DNA from: Oerskovia turbata
GTDB taxonomy: Bacteria > Actinomycetota > Actinomycetes > Actinomycetales > Cellulomonadaceae
Assembly: GCF_000718325.1 (NCBI RefSeq)
Contig: NZ_JOFV01000021.1
Span: 1 to 59,553, forward strand
DNA: 59,553 nucleotides
Reading direction: 5' to 3'
Part shown: in pieces, positions 36,601 to 44,094 of the stretch
How positions within the stretch are numbered: position 1 is the stretch's first letter
How the letters are laid out: the number at the start of each line of letters is the position of its first letter
The notes under the pieces: model-generated
Databases searched by the model: none
The model's input: only the letters and a program-made list of their open reading frames with translations
Told to the model about the DNA's origin: nothing
Position numbers and translations under genes: made by a program

Positions 36601-38116
36601 CCTCGCGGTGCGCTGCACGTTCGACGACGACGGCACGGGGCCCGGCGCCCCGCGCGTCGTCTACGACGACACGGTCGTGCTCGGCGCGGGAGCGCCTCTC
36701 GGGGCGCAGGTCGCCGACCTGCCCGCGGGCGCGGTCTGCGACGTCACGGAGCCCGACGACGGCGGCGCGACGTCGACGTCGATCGATCCCAGCCCGGTCA
36801 CCGTGGCCGCCGGAACCACCGTGACGGTCACGGCGACCAACACGTTCGACGTCGGCGCCGTCTCGGTGGACAAGGTCGTCGACGGCGAGGGTGCCGACCT
36901 CTACGGCGCCGGCCCGTTTACCGTGACGCTCGAGTGCGTGGCCGACGACGAGCCGCTCCCCGTGCCCGGCGGACCCACGCGCACGCTCGTGCCGGGGACG
37001 CCCGTCGTCTACGACGACCTGCCCGTCGGCGCGACCTGCACGGTCACCGAGACCGAGGACGGCGGTGCGACCGCGTCGACCATGACCGTCACGGTCGACG
37101 GCAGCGAGCCCGTCGAGACCGACGGTCCGTCGGCCGACGTCGTCGTGCCGCCCGTGGACGCCCAGGGGGCGCCCACCACCGTGGGCGTCGTCGCGACGAA
37201 CACGTTCGACCTCGGGTCCCTCGTGGTCGACAAGGTCGTCGACGGCGACGGGGCCGCGCTGTACGGCGCCGGACCGTTCGAGGTGTCCCTCGTGTGCACC
37301 GTCGACGGCGAGGCGGTCGACATCCCCGGCGGCACCGCGCGCGAGCTCGTGCCCGGAGACCCGGTGACGTACGACGACCTGCCCGTCGGTGCGCGGTGCG
37401 AGGTCACCGAGACGGCGACGGGCGGCGCGACCACCACGGCGGTCTCCGCCGTCGGGGAGGGCGAGCCGGGCGCCGTCGTCGTCCCGGCAGGAGACGCCGG
37501 GAGCGTCACCGTGACGAACTGGTTCGACGTCGGCGAGGTCCGCGTCGTCAAGACGCTGTCCGGAGCCGACGCCGCCGAGCACCAGGGGGACGTCTTCACC
37601 GTCTCGCTCGCCTGCACCCAGGACGTCGACGGCAACCTCGTCGACGTCGCGATCCCGGGCGGCCCCACCCGCACGCTCTCCGCGTCCGACGACTGGGTCG
37701 CGGTGTACGAGGACCTCCCGCAGGGGGCCACCTGCGTCGTGACCGAGACGGACGCGGGGAGCGCCGACACGGTGCAGATCGTCGTCGACGGCGAGAGCAC
37801 GCTCACCGACCCGTCGACGGGCGTCCCGGAGTCGGTCGAGTTCGACCTCCCGGTGGGGCCGGACGTCTGCGAGCCCGTCGAGGTGATCAACACGTGGTCG
37901 CCGACGAGCGGCGGCATGGGCGGCGGGACGGCGATCCACAACGCGCTGACGACGGCGCTGACACCCGCCGAGGTGGCGATCGCCGCCGGATGTGACGGCG
38001 CTCCACCGGCCCTGCCCGGGACCGGCGCCGACCTCGCCCGGGCCGGGGCCCTGGCCGTGATCCTGCTCGCGCTCGGGACGACGGCCCTGCTGGCGGTGCG
38101 TCGCCGGGGCGCCTAG
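30608..38116 (+). CDS. Giant LPXTG-anchored surface protein with DUF11-like and DUF5979-type repeats
   Basis: 2502 residues. A signal peptide with a long Arg-rich n-region and hydrophobic core ends near AAAADW (about 45-50). Residues 50-1700 contain about seven or eight divergent modules, each beginning with a lysine-bearing strand (for example SVTASKGFSP, LNVTVAKDW, VQVVKTFDG) and containing an NT or TNT strand, as in DUF11/isopeptide adhesin modules. From about 1747 to 2400 there are six DUF5979-type repeats beginning near 1747, 1846, 1975, 2082, 2202 and 2308. The C-terminus has the sortase motif LPGTG (2469-2473), a hydrophobic helix and RRRGA. It is thus exported and covalently attached to the wall. 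GGAGG is 7 nt before the ATG. Probably an adhesin or stalk; no sortase or pilus gene is adjacent. Confidence 0.92.
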   Translation: MGNERSRHRRSGRAGQRWSVRARRAWAATGAVLLALPLALVPAIPAAAADWGISKQEVSAGPYEPGDTVQWIITVSCSDPNADPCTNAALTDPLPDGLDLVSASIQSGPPGGQITADTDTDTVTYTNPQVPNGAQAQIIVNARVSPDLPYSADGVPITNTATVVADNAAQQQASDAITPVVPLVLASTTTKSIDPPGALAAPGTTATMTIGATNTSNDPVDTLVLQDPVDPTVSPNPFTYLEYAGTGTVALPPNADTVTTQYWDGDSWETLDDSVDPATVQGVRYTFSGDIQPGATASVPVQVQQSDAVDDLTDATTITNDASSYVTHTGGQSTATTASDTYVITPPDNSVTASKGFSPTTVSAGDPTTVTIGATNTGTAVGSLTITEPAPGTDNPFEGDDPLTFTGFGPTGDGTGVQWPSGANGATVTFTCADGSTPEVDATAPNTLPNPPDGCVVVGFTVVFTGDLPTGAAASVPFTADTDPDQTTDDVTHTNTIEATVPSADPATAPADLVTLVDRLATSTDKLMSPSTIPAVPGQSVIVQLPTQLLPFGPDGSTTNADQVVVQDPVDPANPGEFWSNFTATAVRTTDVPAGSTLTVSYWDGSAWVPAPACGPYTGPATVSCELPAGAQGVQFVYDSTGDGFPPGTQFQPNFTADYTGPADRDTPIENCGASSASSGTVDPTTPAQGCASVTPFPVDGSGALEFVTKDFLGGTPPSVLARSDDQVTAQITWSTNGFSGVDPMVISDIADPQSTPIAGSFYDAFDLVRVEAIDTATDPLISYDQVTGVELFVGGTWVPASGDPCPCVGSFPGYTLSPEEQASATSVRLTYEESPERTTTGDPTAPQPGDGVARSTLLDGRHLDLTFEVRDFKRSDPSAPVLGSTNGTIYNTTDPGLVRDTVRATATFSGNQYTDTDTADVLIIDQPLNVTVAKDWTGGPVSVPPSDTPAQFYPTTDVTIAGTNASAAKVSQLRLVEPGIATSGDVQTAPGTKPFDAFTLRAIALEPPEGAETTTVTLTYLGGSTASFTEAEAEALGTGDLADVVGVVTSFDGLVAPGASGSMDLTLQLRENDRYTSAPVTVAGYSPVPDGAVATIADPGGTDQDVRLAYDDASMILQDAGIALDVGKTFDPTQVVEPGTGPVTMTLSGQPLGPSRTVEMVLVDDDPRFWNQYDFDAFAGAALTAPIQQVRVDAFTGGTFTTGPGGVVVNGGSWVLGDEVATFELPDGVAPADVQGLRFTFSRPDGSIWENPANPTQTVPISVERRDQMRTGGPVLTDLVANAPAPGESAPGVATNTVVGTVRGADLVVDPESGELVPVSATDTATAPLVYAHATNGVQVVKTFDGVVTGGTQAPDATFPMSIVVTNTGNRSIGELVVEDAPMPTDAQGAQLRLADVDDPYSYLLTGPPLAPAEGAPLPVDPDEVTVTRTGDLLGLRFAFPEGTVLGVGQTYTITVLVQFRVGLAPQTLVANTAGATADRPWDQCQTRLDAQTGACEADADVTPIPAGVLAQSKLVRATDDDALDVVVDPAYTGPPVECAPDPTGLYAYPCTPVIAPGHAQTWHVRIDNVGNLPMNKIVTYDRLPAVGDTGSSSTSPRGSQWTPILTNDPPPELVNAPEGSTASFSYTTAVDYCMDDLTNPLAEPVCPTDDPATGWVQLTGTEDAALLATVTALKFVITFPEADPFQPGEYIAIEGTTLTPALAPEAGDRSIAWNSAAASAVVVTPQADFNLLPTEGTKVGVATATGALEVTKRVTGAGAANAPAMFDVSVQCTSAPGTPVETVLDPIPITVARDTPFTVPNLPYGAECTITEDGSGGQTELIVGTATIGESPDVTAITAVNRYDLASIEVSKEVVTDAEDQEGQAVPFGPFEVTVDCTFLGEPVYATGYGPDDPMVVEIQDGQTVELDGLPVGAVCTVEETGTGNASSVTVTVTQQASPPVTSPGALATLTVGADTDAGESTNDVVLTNTYDVGGLDLLKVVDGQGAPTYGAGPFTLAVRCTFDDDGTGPGAPRVVYDDTVVLGAGAPLGAQVADLPAGAVCDVTEPDDGGATSTSIDPSPVTVAAGTTVTVTATNTFDVGAVSVDKVVDGEGADLYGAGPFTVTLECVADDEPLPVPGGPTRTLVPGTPVVYDDLPVGATCTVTETEDGGATASTMTVTVDGSEPVETDGPSADVVVPPVDAQGAPTTVGVVATNTFDLGSLVVDKVVDGDGAALYGAGPFEVSLVCTVDGEAVDIPGGTARELVPGDPVTYDDLPVGARCEVTETATGGATTTAVSAVGEGEPGAVVVPAGDAGSVTVTNWFDVGEVRVVKTLSGADAAEHQGDVFTVSLACTQDVDGNLVDVAIPGGPTRTLSASDDWVAVYEDLPQGATCVVTETDAGSADTVQIVVDGESTLTDPSTGVPESVEFDLPVGPDVCEPVEVINTWSPTSGGMGGGTAIHNALTTALTPAEVAIAAGCDGAPPALPGTGADLARAGALAVILLALGTTALLAVRRRGA

Positions 38117-38160
38117 CAGGGGCGCCGGGGCGCGCCCGCAGAGGGGACGTGCTCCGACGA

Positions 38161-38187
38161 GCCCGTCGCCCGGGTGGCGAGTCGGGC
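38161..38187 (+). terminator. Possible terminator after the surface protein gene
   Basis: Hairpin of two 5-bp blocks (38161-38170 with 38176-38187) with a 2-nt bulge and a 5-nt loop, 45 nt after the stop codon. Confidence 0.5.
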
Positions 38188-38196
38188 CAGGTCACC

Positions 38197-38202
38197 TAGG
38201 TT
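38197..38202 (+). promoter_or_regulatory. Possible -10 element of the BrkB-type gene
   Basis: TAGGTT directly after the hairpin. It would give a leader of about 60 nt before the ATG at 38268, which has its own ribosome binding site. Confidence 0.3.
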
Positions 38203-38267
38203 GGGGGTCTCGCCCCCCGCACGTTGCCGCCGTGGCCGACCTGGACGTGCCCACGAGGAGGAACGAC

Positions 38268-39359
38268 ATGGACACCACCGACACGCCCCGCCCCGGCGCC
38301 GAACCTGCCCCCGACGACCCGCGCAAGCCGGACTCGCCCACTGACCTACCAGGGCGTTCGTGGAAGCACGTCGCCCGGACGACCGTGCGTCAGTTCTCGC
38401 GCGACCAGTGTCTCGACCTCGCGGCGGCCCTGACGTACTACGCCGTGCTCGCCTCGGCGCCCGCGCTCCTGGCCGTCGTCTCGCTGATCGGCCTGGTCGG
38501 GGACAGCCAGAAGATCGTCGACCAGGTGCTGGACGTCGCGTCGTCGGTCGTCCCCGCCGACGCGATGGCGACGCTCGAACCGCTGGTCGAGCAGGTCGTC
38601 GGCGGCAGCGACCGGGCGGGGCTCGCGCTGGTCGTCGGTGTCGTCGTCGCGCTCTGGTCCGCGTCCGGGTACGTGGGCGCGTTCGGGCGGTCGATGAACC
38701 GCATCTACGAGGTCGAGGAGGGGCGTCCCGTCTGGAAGCTCCGGCCCGTGATGCTCGTGGTGACCGCCGCCGTGGTGCTCATGGCCGCGCTCGTCGTGGT
38801 CGCTCTGGTGGTGTCCGGACCGGTCGCCCGGGCGATCGGGGACGCCGTCGGGCTGGGCGCGACGGCCGTGACGACGTGGAACGTCGTCAAGTGGCCCGTG
38901 GTGCTGCTGCTGGTGATCCTCATCGTGGCCGTGCTTTACCACACGACGCCCAACGTCCGTCAGCCCCGGTTCCGGTGGCTGAGCGTGGGCGCGATCGTCG
39001 CGATCCTCGTCTGGGTCCTCGCGTCGGTCGGTTTCGGCTTCTACGTCGCGACCTTCGCCTCGTACGACTCGACCTACGGCGCGCTGGGAGGAGTGATCGT
39101 CTTCCTGCTGTGGCTCTGGATCACCAACCTCGCCCTGCTGTTCGGCGCGGAGCTCGACGCGGAGCTCGAACGGGCTCGCGAGCTGGAGGGCGGGATGGCC
39201 GCCGAGCAGTCCCTCCAGCTCCCGCCCCGCGACACGCGCGCGAGCGAGAAGCGGGCGCAGAAGCTCCAGGAGGACGTCGAGCGAGGCGCCGAGATCCGCC
39301 GGGCCGCGCAGCAGGAGACGAAGGACGAGACCGCCGGCTCCCCGACGGTGCGGGACTGA
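38268..39359 (+). CDS. YihY/BrkB family inner membrane protein
   Basis: 363 residues. A polar N-terminus of about 40 residues with acidic and proline residues is followed by the family start SRDQCLDLAAALTYYAVLASAPALLAVVSLIGL, then five further membrane segments; SASGYVGAFGRSMNRIYEVEEGRP and GALGGVIVFLLWLWITNLALLFGAELDAELE are family signatures. The C-terminal tail is charged and coiled. The family was once called ribonuclease BN but is a membrane protein of unknown transport function. GAGGAGGAA lies about 6 nt before the ATG. Confidence 0.9.
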   Translation: MDTTDTPRPGAEPAPDDPRKPDSPTDLPGRSWKHVARTTVRQFSRDQCLDLAAALTYYAVLASAPALLAVVSLIGLVGDSQKIVDQVLDVASSVVPADAMATLEPLVEQVVGGSDRAGLALVVGVVVALWSASGYVGAFGRSMNRIYEVEEGRPVWKLRPVMLVVTAAVVLMAALVVVALVVSGPVARAIGDAVGLGATAVTTWNVVKWPVVLLLVILIVAVLYHTTPNVRQPRFRWLSVGAIVAILVWVLASVGFGFYVATFASYDSTYGALGGVIVFLLWLWITNLALLFGAELDAELERARELEGGMAAEQSLQLPPRDTRASEKRAQKLQEDVERGAEIRRAAQQETKDETAGSPTVRD

Positions 39360-39434
39360 ACGCCGCAGCCGGGACCTCCCGGCCGGGACGTGGCACGACC
39401 ATCCGACAGGACGACGCACGAGAGGACGACGCAC

Positions 39435-40670
39435 ATGCGAGCACTGACATGGCAGGGGCGGGAGAAGGTCTCGGTCGAGGAGGTCCCCGACCCGCGGATC
39501 GAGGAGCCCACGGACGCGGTCGTCCGGGTCACGTCGACCGCGATCTGCGGCTCCGACCTGCACCTGTACTCGGTGCTGGGCATGTACCTGGACCCGGGCG
39601 ACGTGCTCGGTCACGAGACCATGGGCGTCGTCGAGGAGGTCGGCGCGAACGCGACCCGGCTCAAGGTCGGCGACCGCGTCGTCGTCCCCTTCGGCATCGC
39701 GTGCGGGACGTGCTGGATGTGCACCCACGGACTGCAGTCGCAGTGCGAGACGACGCAGGTCCGCTCGCAGGACAAGGGCGCCGCGCTCTTCGGGTACACC
39801 AAGCTGTACGGCCAGGTCCCGGGCGGGCAGGCGGAGTATCTCCGGGTACCGCAGGCGCACTACGGCCCCGTCGTGGTGCCCGCCGACGGCCCGGACGAGC
39901 GGTACCTCTACCTGTCGGACGTGCTGCCGACCGCGTGGCAGGCTGTCGAGTACGCGGCGGTGCCGCCCGGCGGGACGGTCGCCGTGGTCGGGCTCGGACC
40001 GATCGGTCAGATGGCCGCGCGGGTCGCGCGGCACCGCGGGGCCGGGCAGGTCGTCGGGCTCGACCTCGTGCCCGAGCGCCTGGAGATGGCCAGGCGGCAC
40101 GGCATCGAGGTCGTCGACCTGTCGGTGGTCGACGACGTCGTGGGCGCGGTCCGGGACCTGACCCAGGGGCGAGGCGCCGACGGGGTGATCGACGCCGTCG
40201 GGATGGAGGCCCACGGGTCTCCGGGGGCGTCCTTGTTCCAGAAGGCGGCGGGAGTCCTGCCCGACACCGTCGCCGGCGCGATCAACGAGAAGGTGGGCGT
40301 CGACCGCCTGGCCGCGCTCCTCACCGCGATCTCGCTCGTCCGCCGCGGAGGCACCCTGTCGATCGCCGGTGTCTACGGCGGCGCCAAGGACCCCCTGCCG
40401 ATGATGGACCTCTTCGACCGGCAGGTCACGCTCCGCATGGGGCAGGCGAACGTCCGCCGGTGGATCGACGACCTGCTGCCTCTCGTCTCCGACCCCGCCG
40501 ACCCGCTGGGCGTCCTCGACCTGCGGACCCATCGGTTGTCGCTCGAGGACGCACCTCGCGGCTACGACCTCTTCCAGAAGAAGGAGGACGGGTGCATCAA
40601 GGTCGTCCTGGACCCCACGGTGCGGACGCCGTCCGCCCCGGACGCTCCGGACGACGCGGGCTCGCGATGA
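39435..40670 (+). CDS. Zinc-dependent alcohol dehydrogenase (formaldehyde-dehydrogenase-like)
   Basis: 411 residues, medium-chain dehydrogenase fold. Catalytic zinc ligands are in TAICGSDLHLY and GHETMGVV; the structural zinc site is CGTCWMC...QC; and the Rossmann loop is VVGLGPIGQMAARVA. The length and the GYTKLYGQVPGGQAEY segment resemble the glutathione-independent formaldehyde dehydrogenase branch. It has an NAD-type acidic residue, LDLVPERL, after the second strand. The start at 39435 is used because an extension to 39390 adds polar residues only. Its stop overlaps the next ATG by 4 nt, so the ferritin-like protein is made along with it. Confidence 0.88.
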   Translation: MRALTWQGREKVSVEEVPDPRIEEPTDAVVRVTSTAICGSDLHLYSVLGMYLDPGDVLGHETMGVVEEVGANATRLKVGDRVVVPFGIACGTCWMCTHGLQSQCETTQVRSQDKGAALFGYTKLYGQVPGGQAEYLRVPQAHYGPVVVPADGPDERYLYLSDVLPTAWQAVEYAAVPPGGTVAVVGLGPIGQMAARVARHRGAGQVVGLDLVPERLEMARRHGIEVVDLSVVDDVVGAVRDLTQGRGADGVIDAVGMEAHGSPGASLFQKAAGVLPDTVAGAINEKVGVDRLAALLTAISLVRRGGTLSIAGVYGGAKDPLPMMDLFDRQVTLRMGQANVRRWIDDLLPLVSDPADPLGVLDLRTHRLSLEDAPRGYDLFQKKEDGCIKVVLDPTVRTPSAPDAPDDAGSR

Positions 40671-41188
40671 CCACGCCGGTCGACACCCGCCTGCTCGCGA
40701 TCTATCTCAACGACCACGTGTCCGGGGCGACCGTGGGGGTGCAGCGGGTCCGGCGCATGGCGAAGGTGTACGACGGCACCGTGGTGGGTACGGCGATCGC
40801 CCCGCTCGTCAGCCAGCTCGAGGACGAGCGAGCATGGCTGATCCGGTGCGTGCACCGGCTCGACCTTCCCGTCCGGACGTACAAGGTCGTCGGTGCGGCC
40901 GTCGCCGAACGGATCGGGCGCCTCAAGCCCAACGGGTACGTGAGCAGGACGTCGCCGCTGAGCGCACTGCTCGAGGTCGAGCTGCTCCGGGGTGCGGTCA
41001 CCGGGAAGAAGAGCGGGTGGCAGACCCTCCTGGCCCAGAGCAGGGACCTGGGGCTCACCCCTGAGCAGGTCGTGGACCTCGACGGCCTGGTCGCCCAGGC
41101 GGACGAGCAGGTCCGGGTGCTCTCCGACCTGCTCGAGATCCTGCAAGCCAGGGTGTTCCGGCGTCGGTCGTCCGACGGGGGCGGGTAG
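40667..41188 (+). CDS. Ferritin-like hypothetical protein
   Basis: 173 residues, nearly all helical with no signal peptide: four long helices can be read around LLAIYLNDHVSGATVGVQRVRRMA, LVSQLEDERAWLIRCVHRLDL, LSALLEVELLRGAVTGKKSGWQTLL and LVAQADEQVRVLSDLLEILQARV. The sequence resembles a family of uncharacterised actinobacterial proteins with a ferritin-like four-helix bundle. Candidate carboxylate/His ligands are present in the first two helices (NDH, EDE), but a full di-iron ligand set is not obvious. It is translationally coupled to the zinc dehydrogenase (ATGA overlap). Function unknown. Confidence 0.6.
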   Translation: MTTPVDTRLLAIYLNDHVSGATVGVQRVRRMAKVYDGTVVGTAIAPLVSQLEDERAWLIRCVHRLDLPVRTYKVVGAAVAERIGRLKPNGYVSRTSPLSALLEVELLRGAVTGKKSGWQTLLAQSRDLGLTPEQVVDLDGLVAQADEQVRVLSDLLEILQARVFRRRSSDGGG

Positions 41189-41197
41189 GCGCCCGGC

Positions 41198-41983
41198 TCA
41201 CGAGGGGGACGACCGGTCGCGCCTGGCGCGCCGCCGCTCGGTGATCCGCGCCGCCCATCGCTCCCACGGCGGGCTGACCGCCCAGTTCACGGCGAGGGTG
41301 TGCCAGGCCCAGCGGAACCGTCGGGCCAGAGCCTGCCGGGACGCGAACGTGCGCCCCGAGACCCCGACGACCAGCCGACCGTCGTAGCGCACACGAGCGT
41401 CGCTCCCGAGCTGGAGGCTCAGGTCGGTGTCGTCGTGGACGTGCGGGTCGTCCCGGTGCACGAGGTGCCTGACCTCGCGCCACGCGACGACACGGATCGC
41501 CATGTTGGACCCCCACAGGGGCACGTTGCCCGACGCGGCATGCATCCCCCAGTAGTAGCAGCGCATGTAGAAGAGCCGCGCGAGGCGAGCGCGGACGACA
41601 GGCAGGTCGTAGAACCGCCCGGAGCCGGTGAGTGCCGTCAGACCAGGGTCCGCCGCGAAGGCCTCGTGCACGCGCTCCAGCCAGTCCGGCGGGGGCATCG
41701 TGTCCGCGTCGCAGCGCACGATGACGCCGGACGCCACGGCGTCGTAGCCCGTCGAGGCGGCTGCCGGGATGCCGGGCGAGGGCTCGACGACCACTCGTGC
41801 GCCTGCCCGCCGTGCCACGTCGGCGCTGTCGTCGGTCGAGGCGTTGTCGACCACCACCACCTCGCGGGGTGGCCGGCTCTGCCGGGCGATGGCCTCGAGG
41901 CAACGTTCCAGGTGCCGTGCGTCGTCCTTGACGGGAATGACGACGGTCAACGGCAACGCGTCGGCCCGGGACGTGGGGCTCAT
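41198..41983 (-). CDS. Glycosyltransferase family 2
   Basis: 261 residues with a GT-A fold: nucleotide-binding start LTVVIPVKDDARHLERCLEAIARQ, then EVVVVDNASTDDSADVA, the metal-binding D-x-D as RCDADTMPPPDW, and an acidic base motif near DDTDLSLQLG. There is a weak hydrophobic tail but no clear membrane helix. The ATG at 41983 overlaps the stop of the membrane-protein gene (41980-41983), so the two are probably coupled. The acceptor is unknown. It resembles GT2 enzymes that build wall or lipid-linked sugars. Confidence 0.88.
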   Translation of the reverse strand: MSPTSRADALPLTVVIPVKDDARHLERCLEAIARQSRPPREVVVVDNASTDDSADVARRAGARVVVEPSPGIPAAASTGYDAVASGVIVRCDADTMPPPDWLERVHEAFAADPGLTALTGSGRFYDLPVVRARLARLFYMRCYYWGMHAASGNVPLWGSNMAIRVVAWREVRHLVHRDDPHVHDDTDLSLQLGSDARVRYDGRLVVGVSGRTFASRQALARRFRWAWHTLAVNWAVSPPWERWAARITERRRARRDRSSPS

Positions 41984-42588
41984 GACCCGCGCACCAGGAG
42001 GACACCGGCGGCGAGTGCCCCGATCCCACCTGCCACGAGGTCGCCCAGCGTGTCGAGGTAGCCCACGTTGATCGCAGGGTCCACGAACCTGGTGCCCGCC
42101 CACTCGCCGACCTCCCACAGCAGGGCGAGCAGGACCCCGAGCGCCGCTGCCGTGACGACGGCGCCGAGCCGAGGGCGCGAGAGGCCGTCCATGACCGCGC
42201 GGGTGGGTCTGCCGCCCAGGCCGTCGAGCAGGGGGCCGGGCGAGGGGAGTGCCCCTAGGAAGACGAGGACCGCGTACGCCAGGACCGTGAGTACGGCGGT
42301 CGCTACCAGGTGCACGGCGAGGTCGAGCCAGGAGAGCTGGGCGTAGAGGTCGAGGAGCGCGATCCAGGCGGCGGCGCTCAGGACGAGGCCGACGAGCGGA
42401 TCGAGCGGCCCCTTGAGACCGACGGCCCGGGGGATCACCGCGCCCAGCAGGACGAGGGAGAGCAGGGCGGTGGCCACGAGCCCGTAGAGAAGGGAGCCCA
42501 CCGGGATCGCGATCCCTGCGAGGACGCGCACGACGTCTCCCACAGTGGTGGACACCGCGGAGCGTCTCTCGATCTCGCCGGTGGTCAT
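41980..42588 (-). CDS. DUF2238-like multi-pass membrane protein
   Basis: 202 residues with about five hydrophobic helices. The motif LWEVGEWAGTRFVDPAINVGYLDTLGDLVAGGIGALAAGV near the C-terminus resembles the WEIFEWASD...GYGDTIGDL segment of DUF2238/YjdF proteins, and VHLVATAVLTVLAYAVLVFL carries an upstream His. TACGTT on the minus strand at 42600-42595 lies 6 nt before the ATG, suggesting a leaderless mRNA. It is the first gene of a two-gene operon with the GT2 gene, which suggests a joint envelope role. Function unknown. Confidence 0.65.
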   Translation of the reverse strand: MTTGEIERRSAVSTTVGDVVRVLAGIAIPVGSLLYGLVATALLSLVLLGAVIPRAVGLKGPLDPLVGLVLSAAAWIALLDLYAQLSWLDLAVHLVATAVLTVLAYAVLVFLGALPSPGPLLDGLGGRPTRAVMDGLSRPRLGAVVTAAALGVLLALLWEVGEWAGTRFVDPAINVGYLDTLGDLVAGGIGALAAGVLLVRGS

Positions 42589-42594
42589 CGAGCA

Positions 42595-42600
42595 AACGTA
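42595..42600 (-). promoter_or_regulatory. -10 element of the DUF2238-like gene (leaderless)
   Basis: TACGTT on the minus strand, 6 nt before the ATG at 42588. Confidence 0.45.
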
Positions 42601-42678
42601 GCGACCCCCGCGGAGTCCCGCTCAGCGGCCGGGGCACGGGAGGTCGCGAGTCGCGCACGCCCGTGCGAGCCTGCCCAG

Positions 42679-44010
42679 ATGTCTGCCACGACCACTGCGT
42701 CCCCGTCCACGCCCCTGAACCGCTCGGTCGGGGGCCGCCTGCTCTACGTCTTCATCCTGGGTGACGTGCTCGGTGCGGGGGTCTACGCCCTGGTCGGCGA
42801 GATGGCCGGGAAGGTGGGCGGCGCCGTCTGGCTGCCCCTGCTCGTCGCGCTCGGACTGTCCCTGCTGACCGCGGGCTCGTACGCCGAGCTCGTCACGAAG
42901 TACCCGGCCGCCGGGGGCGCCGCGGTGTTCGCCGAACGCGCCTTCAAGGTACCGATCGTGTCGTTCCTCGTGGGGTTCTGCATGCTCGCCGCGGGCGTCA
43001 CGAGCGCGGCGGGTCTGTCCCTCGCCTTCGCCGGCGACTACTTCGGCTCGTTCGTGGACCTCCCTGTCGTGCCGGTCGCGCTCGTGTTCCTGCTCCTCGT
43101 CGCGGCGCTCAACGCGCGTGGCATCCAGGAGTCCTTGCGTGCGAACGTCGCGATGACCGCGATCGAGCTCTCCGGGCTGCTCCTGATCGTGGTGCTCGCG
43201 GCCGTCGTCCTCACCCGGGGCGACGCGTCACCGGGCCGGGCCCTCGAGTTCACCCAGGGCACCACCCCGGCGCTCGCGGTCCTCTCTGCCTCGCTCATCG
43301 CGTACTACTCGTTCGTCGGCTTCGAGACCTCGGCCAACCTGGCCGAGGAGGTCAAGGACGTCCGGCGGGTCTACCCCCGTGCGCTCTTCGGCGCACTGAT
43401 CACCGCAGGCGTCGTGTACGTCGCCGTCGGTGTGGCCGCCGTCGCGGTGGCGCCCCCCGAGCAGCTCGCGGGCTCGACCGGGCCGCTGCTCGAGGTCGTG
43501 AAGGTCGCCGACGTCGTACCGGAGCGCGTCTTCGCCGTGGTGGCTCTCGTCGCGGTCGCGAACGGCGCCCTGCTCACCATGATCATGGCGAGCCGCCTCA
43601 CCTACGGCATGGCGCGACAGGGACTGCTGCCCGCAGGTCTGGCCCGGGTGCTCCCCGGCCGCCGGACCCCGTGGGTCGCGATCGTCGCGACGACCGTCGT
43701 CGCGATGGGGCTCGTCTTCACGGGAGACCTGGGTGCGCTCGCGGAGACCGTGGTGCTCCTGCTCCTCGTGGTGTTCATCAGCACCAACGTCGCGGTCCTG
43801 GTCCTGCGCCGGGACACCGTGAAGGAGGACCACTTCCGCGTCGCGACGATCGTGCCCGTGCTCGGGACCGCGAGCTGCGTCCTGCTCCTGACGCAGCAGG
43901 CCGGGCAGACCTGGCTCCGCGCGGGGGCTCTCGTCCTGGTGGGTGTCGTGCTCTACCTGGTCACGCGGCTCGTCCGCCGGCGGACGGCTACGCCGCCCCG
44001 CGGGGACTGA
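42679..44010 (+). CDS. APC family amino acid permease
   Basis: 443 residues, about 12 membrane helices. The APC start signature is LLYVFILGDVLGAGVYALVGEMAGKVGGAVWLPLL, in which the first helix is broken at GAG for substrate binding; then VTKYPAAGGAAVFAERAF, and the mid-protein YYSFVGFETSANLAEEVKDVRRVYPRAL, all typical. It imports or exchanges amino acids; specificity cannot be read. The start at 42679 avoids a spurious N-terminal extension of 123 residues running to 42310 through the opposite gene. Manganese catalase follows after 84 nt in the same direction. Confidence 0.9.
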   Translation: MSATTTASPSTPLNRSVGGRLLYVFILGDVLGAGVYALVGEMAGKVGGAVWLPLLVALGLSLLTAGSYAELVTKYPAAGGAAVFAERAFKVPIVSFLVGFCMLAAGVTSAAGLSLAFAGDYFGSFVDLPVVPVALVFLLLVAALNARGIQESLRANVAMTAIELSGLLLIVVLAAVVLTRGDASPGRALEFTQGTTPALAVLSASLIAYYSFVGFETSANLAEEVKDVRRVYPRALFGALITAGVVYVAVGVAAVAVAPPEQLAGSTGPLLEVVKVADVVPERVFAVVALVAVANGALLTMIMASRLTYGMARQGLLPAGLARVLPGRRTPWVAIVATTVVAMGLVFTGDLGALAETVVLLLLVVFISTNVAVLVLRRDTVKEDHFRVATIVPVLGTASCVLLLTQQAGQTWLRAGALVLVGVVLYLVTRLVRRRTATPPRGD

Positions 44011-44094
44011 TGATCGACGGCGGTCCCCAGATGCCAGTGGGCAGGGAGGGGCGCACGGTGGAGGACCACATCGGTTTCACCGAGGAGGCACGAG

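Noticed and set aside
30926..37939. Minus-strand open frame of 2337 codons opposite the surface protein gene
   Set aside because: It is antisense to a clear protein with signal peptide, repeats and LPXTG end; the frame is open only because of the GC bias. Its translation is low-complexity Arg, Asp and Val.
42667..42672. GAGCCT as a leaderless -10 element of the amino acid permease gene
   Set aside because: It has the right 6-nt spacing but matches only two of the conserved positions of TANNNT.
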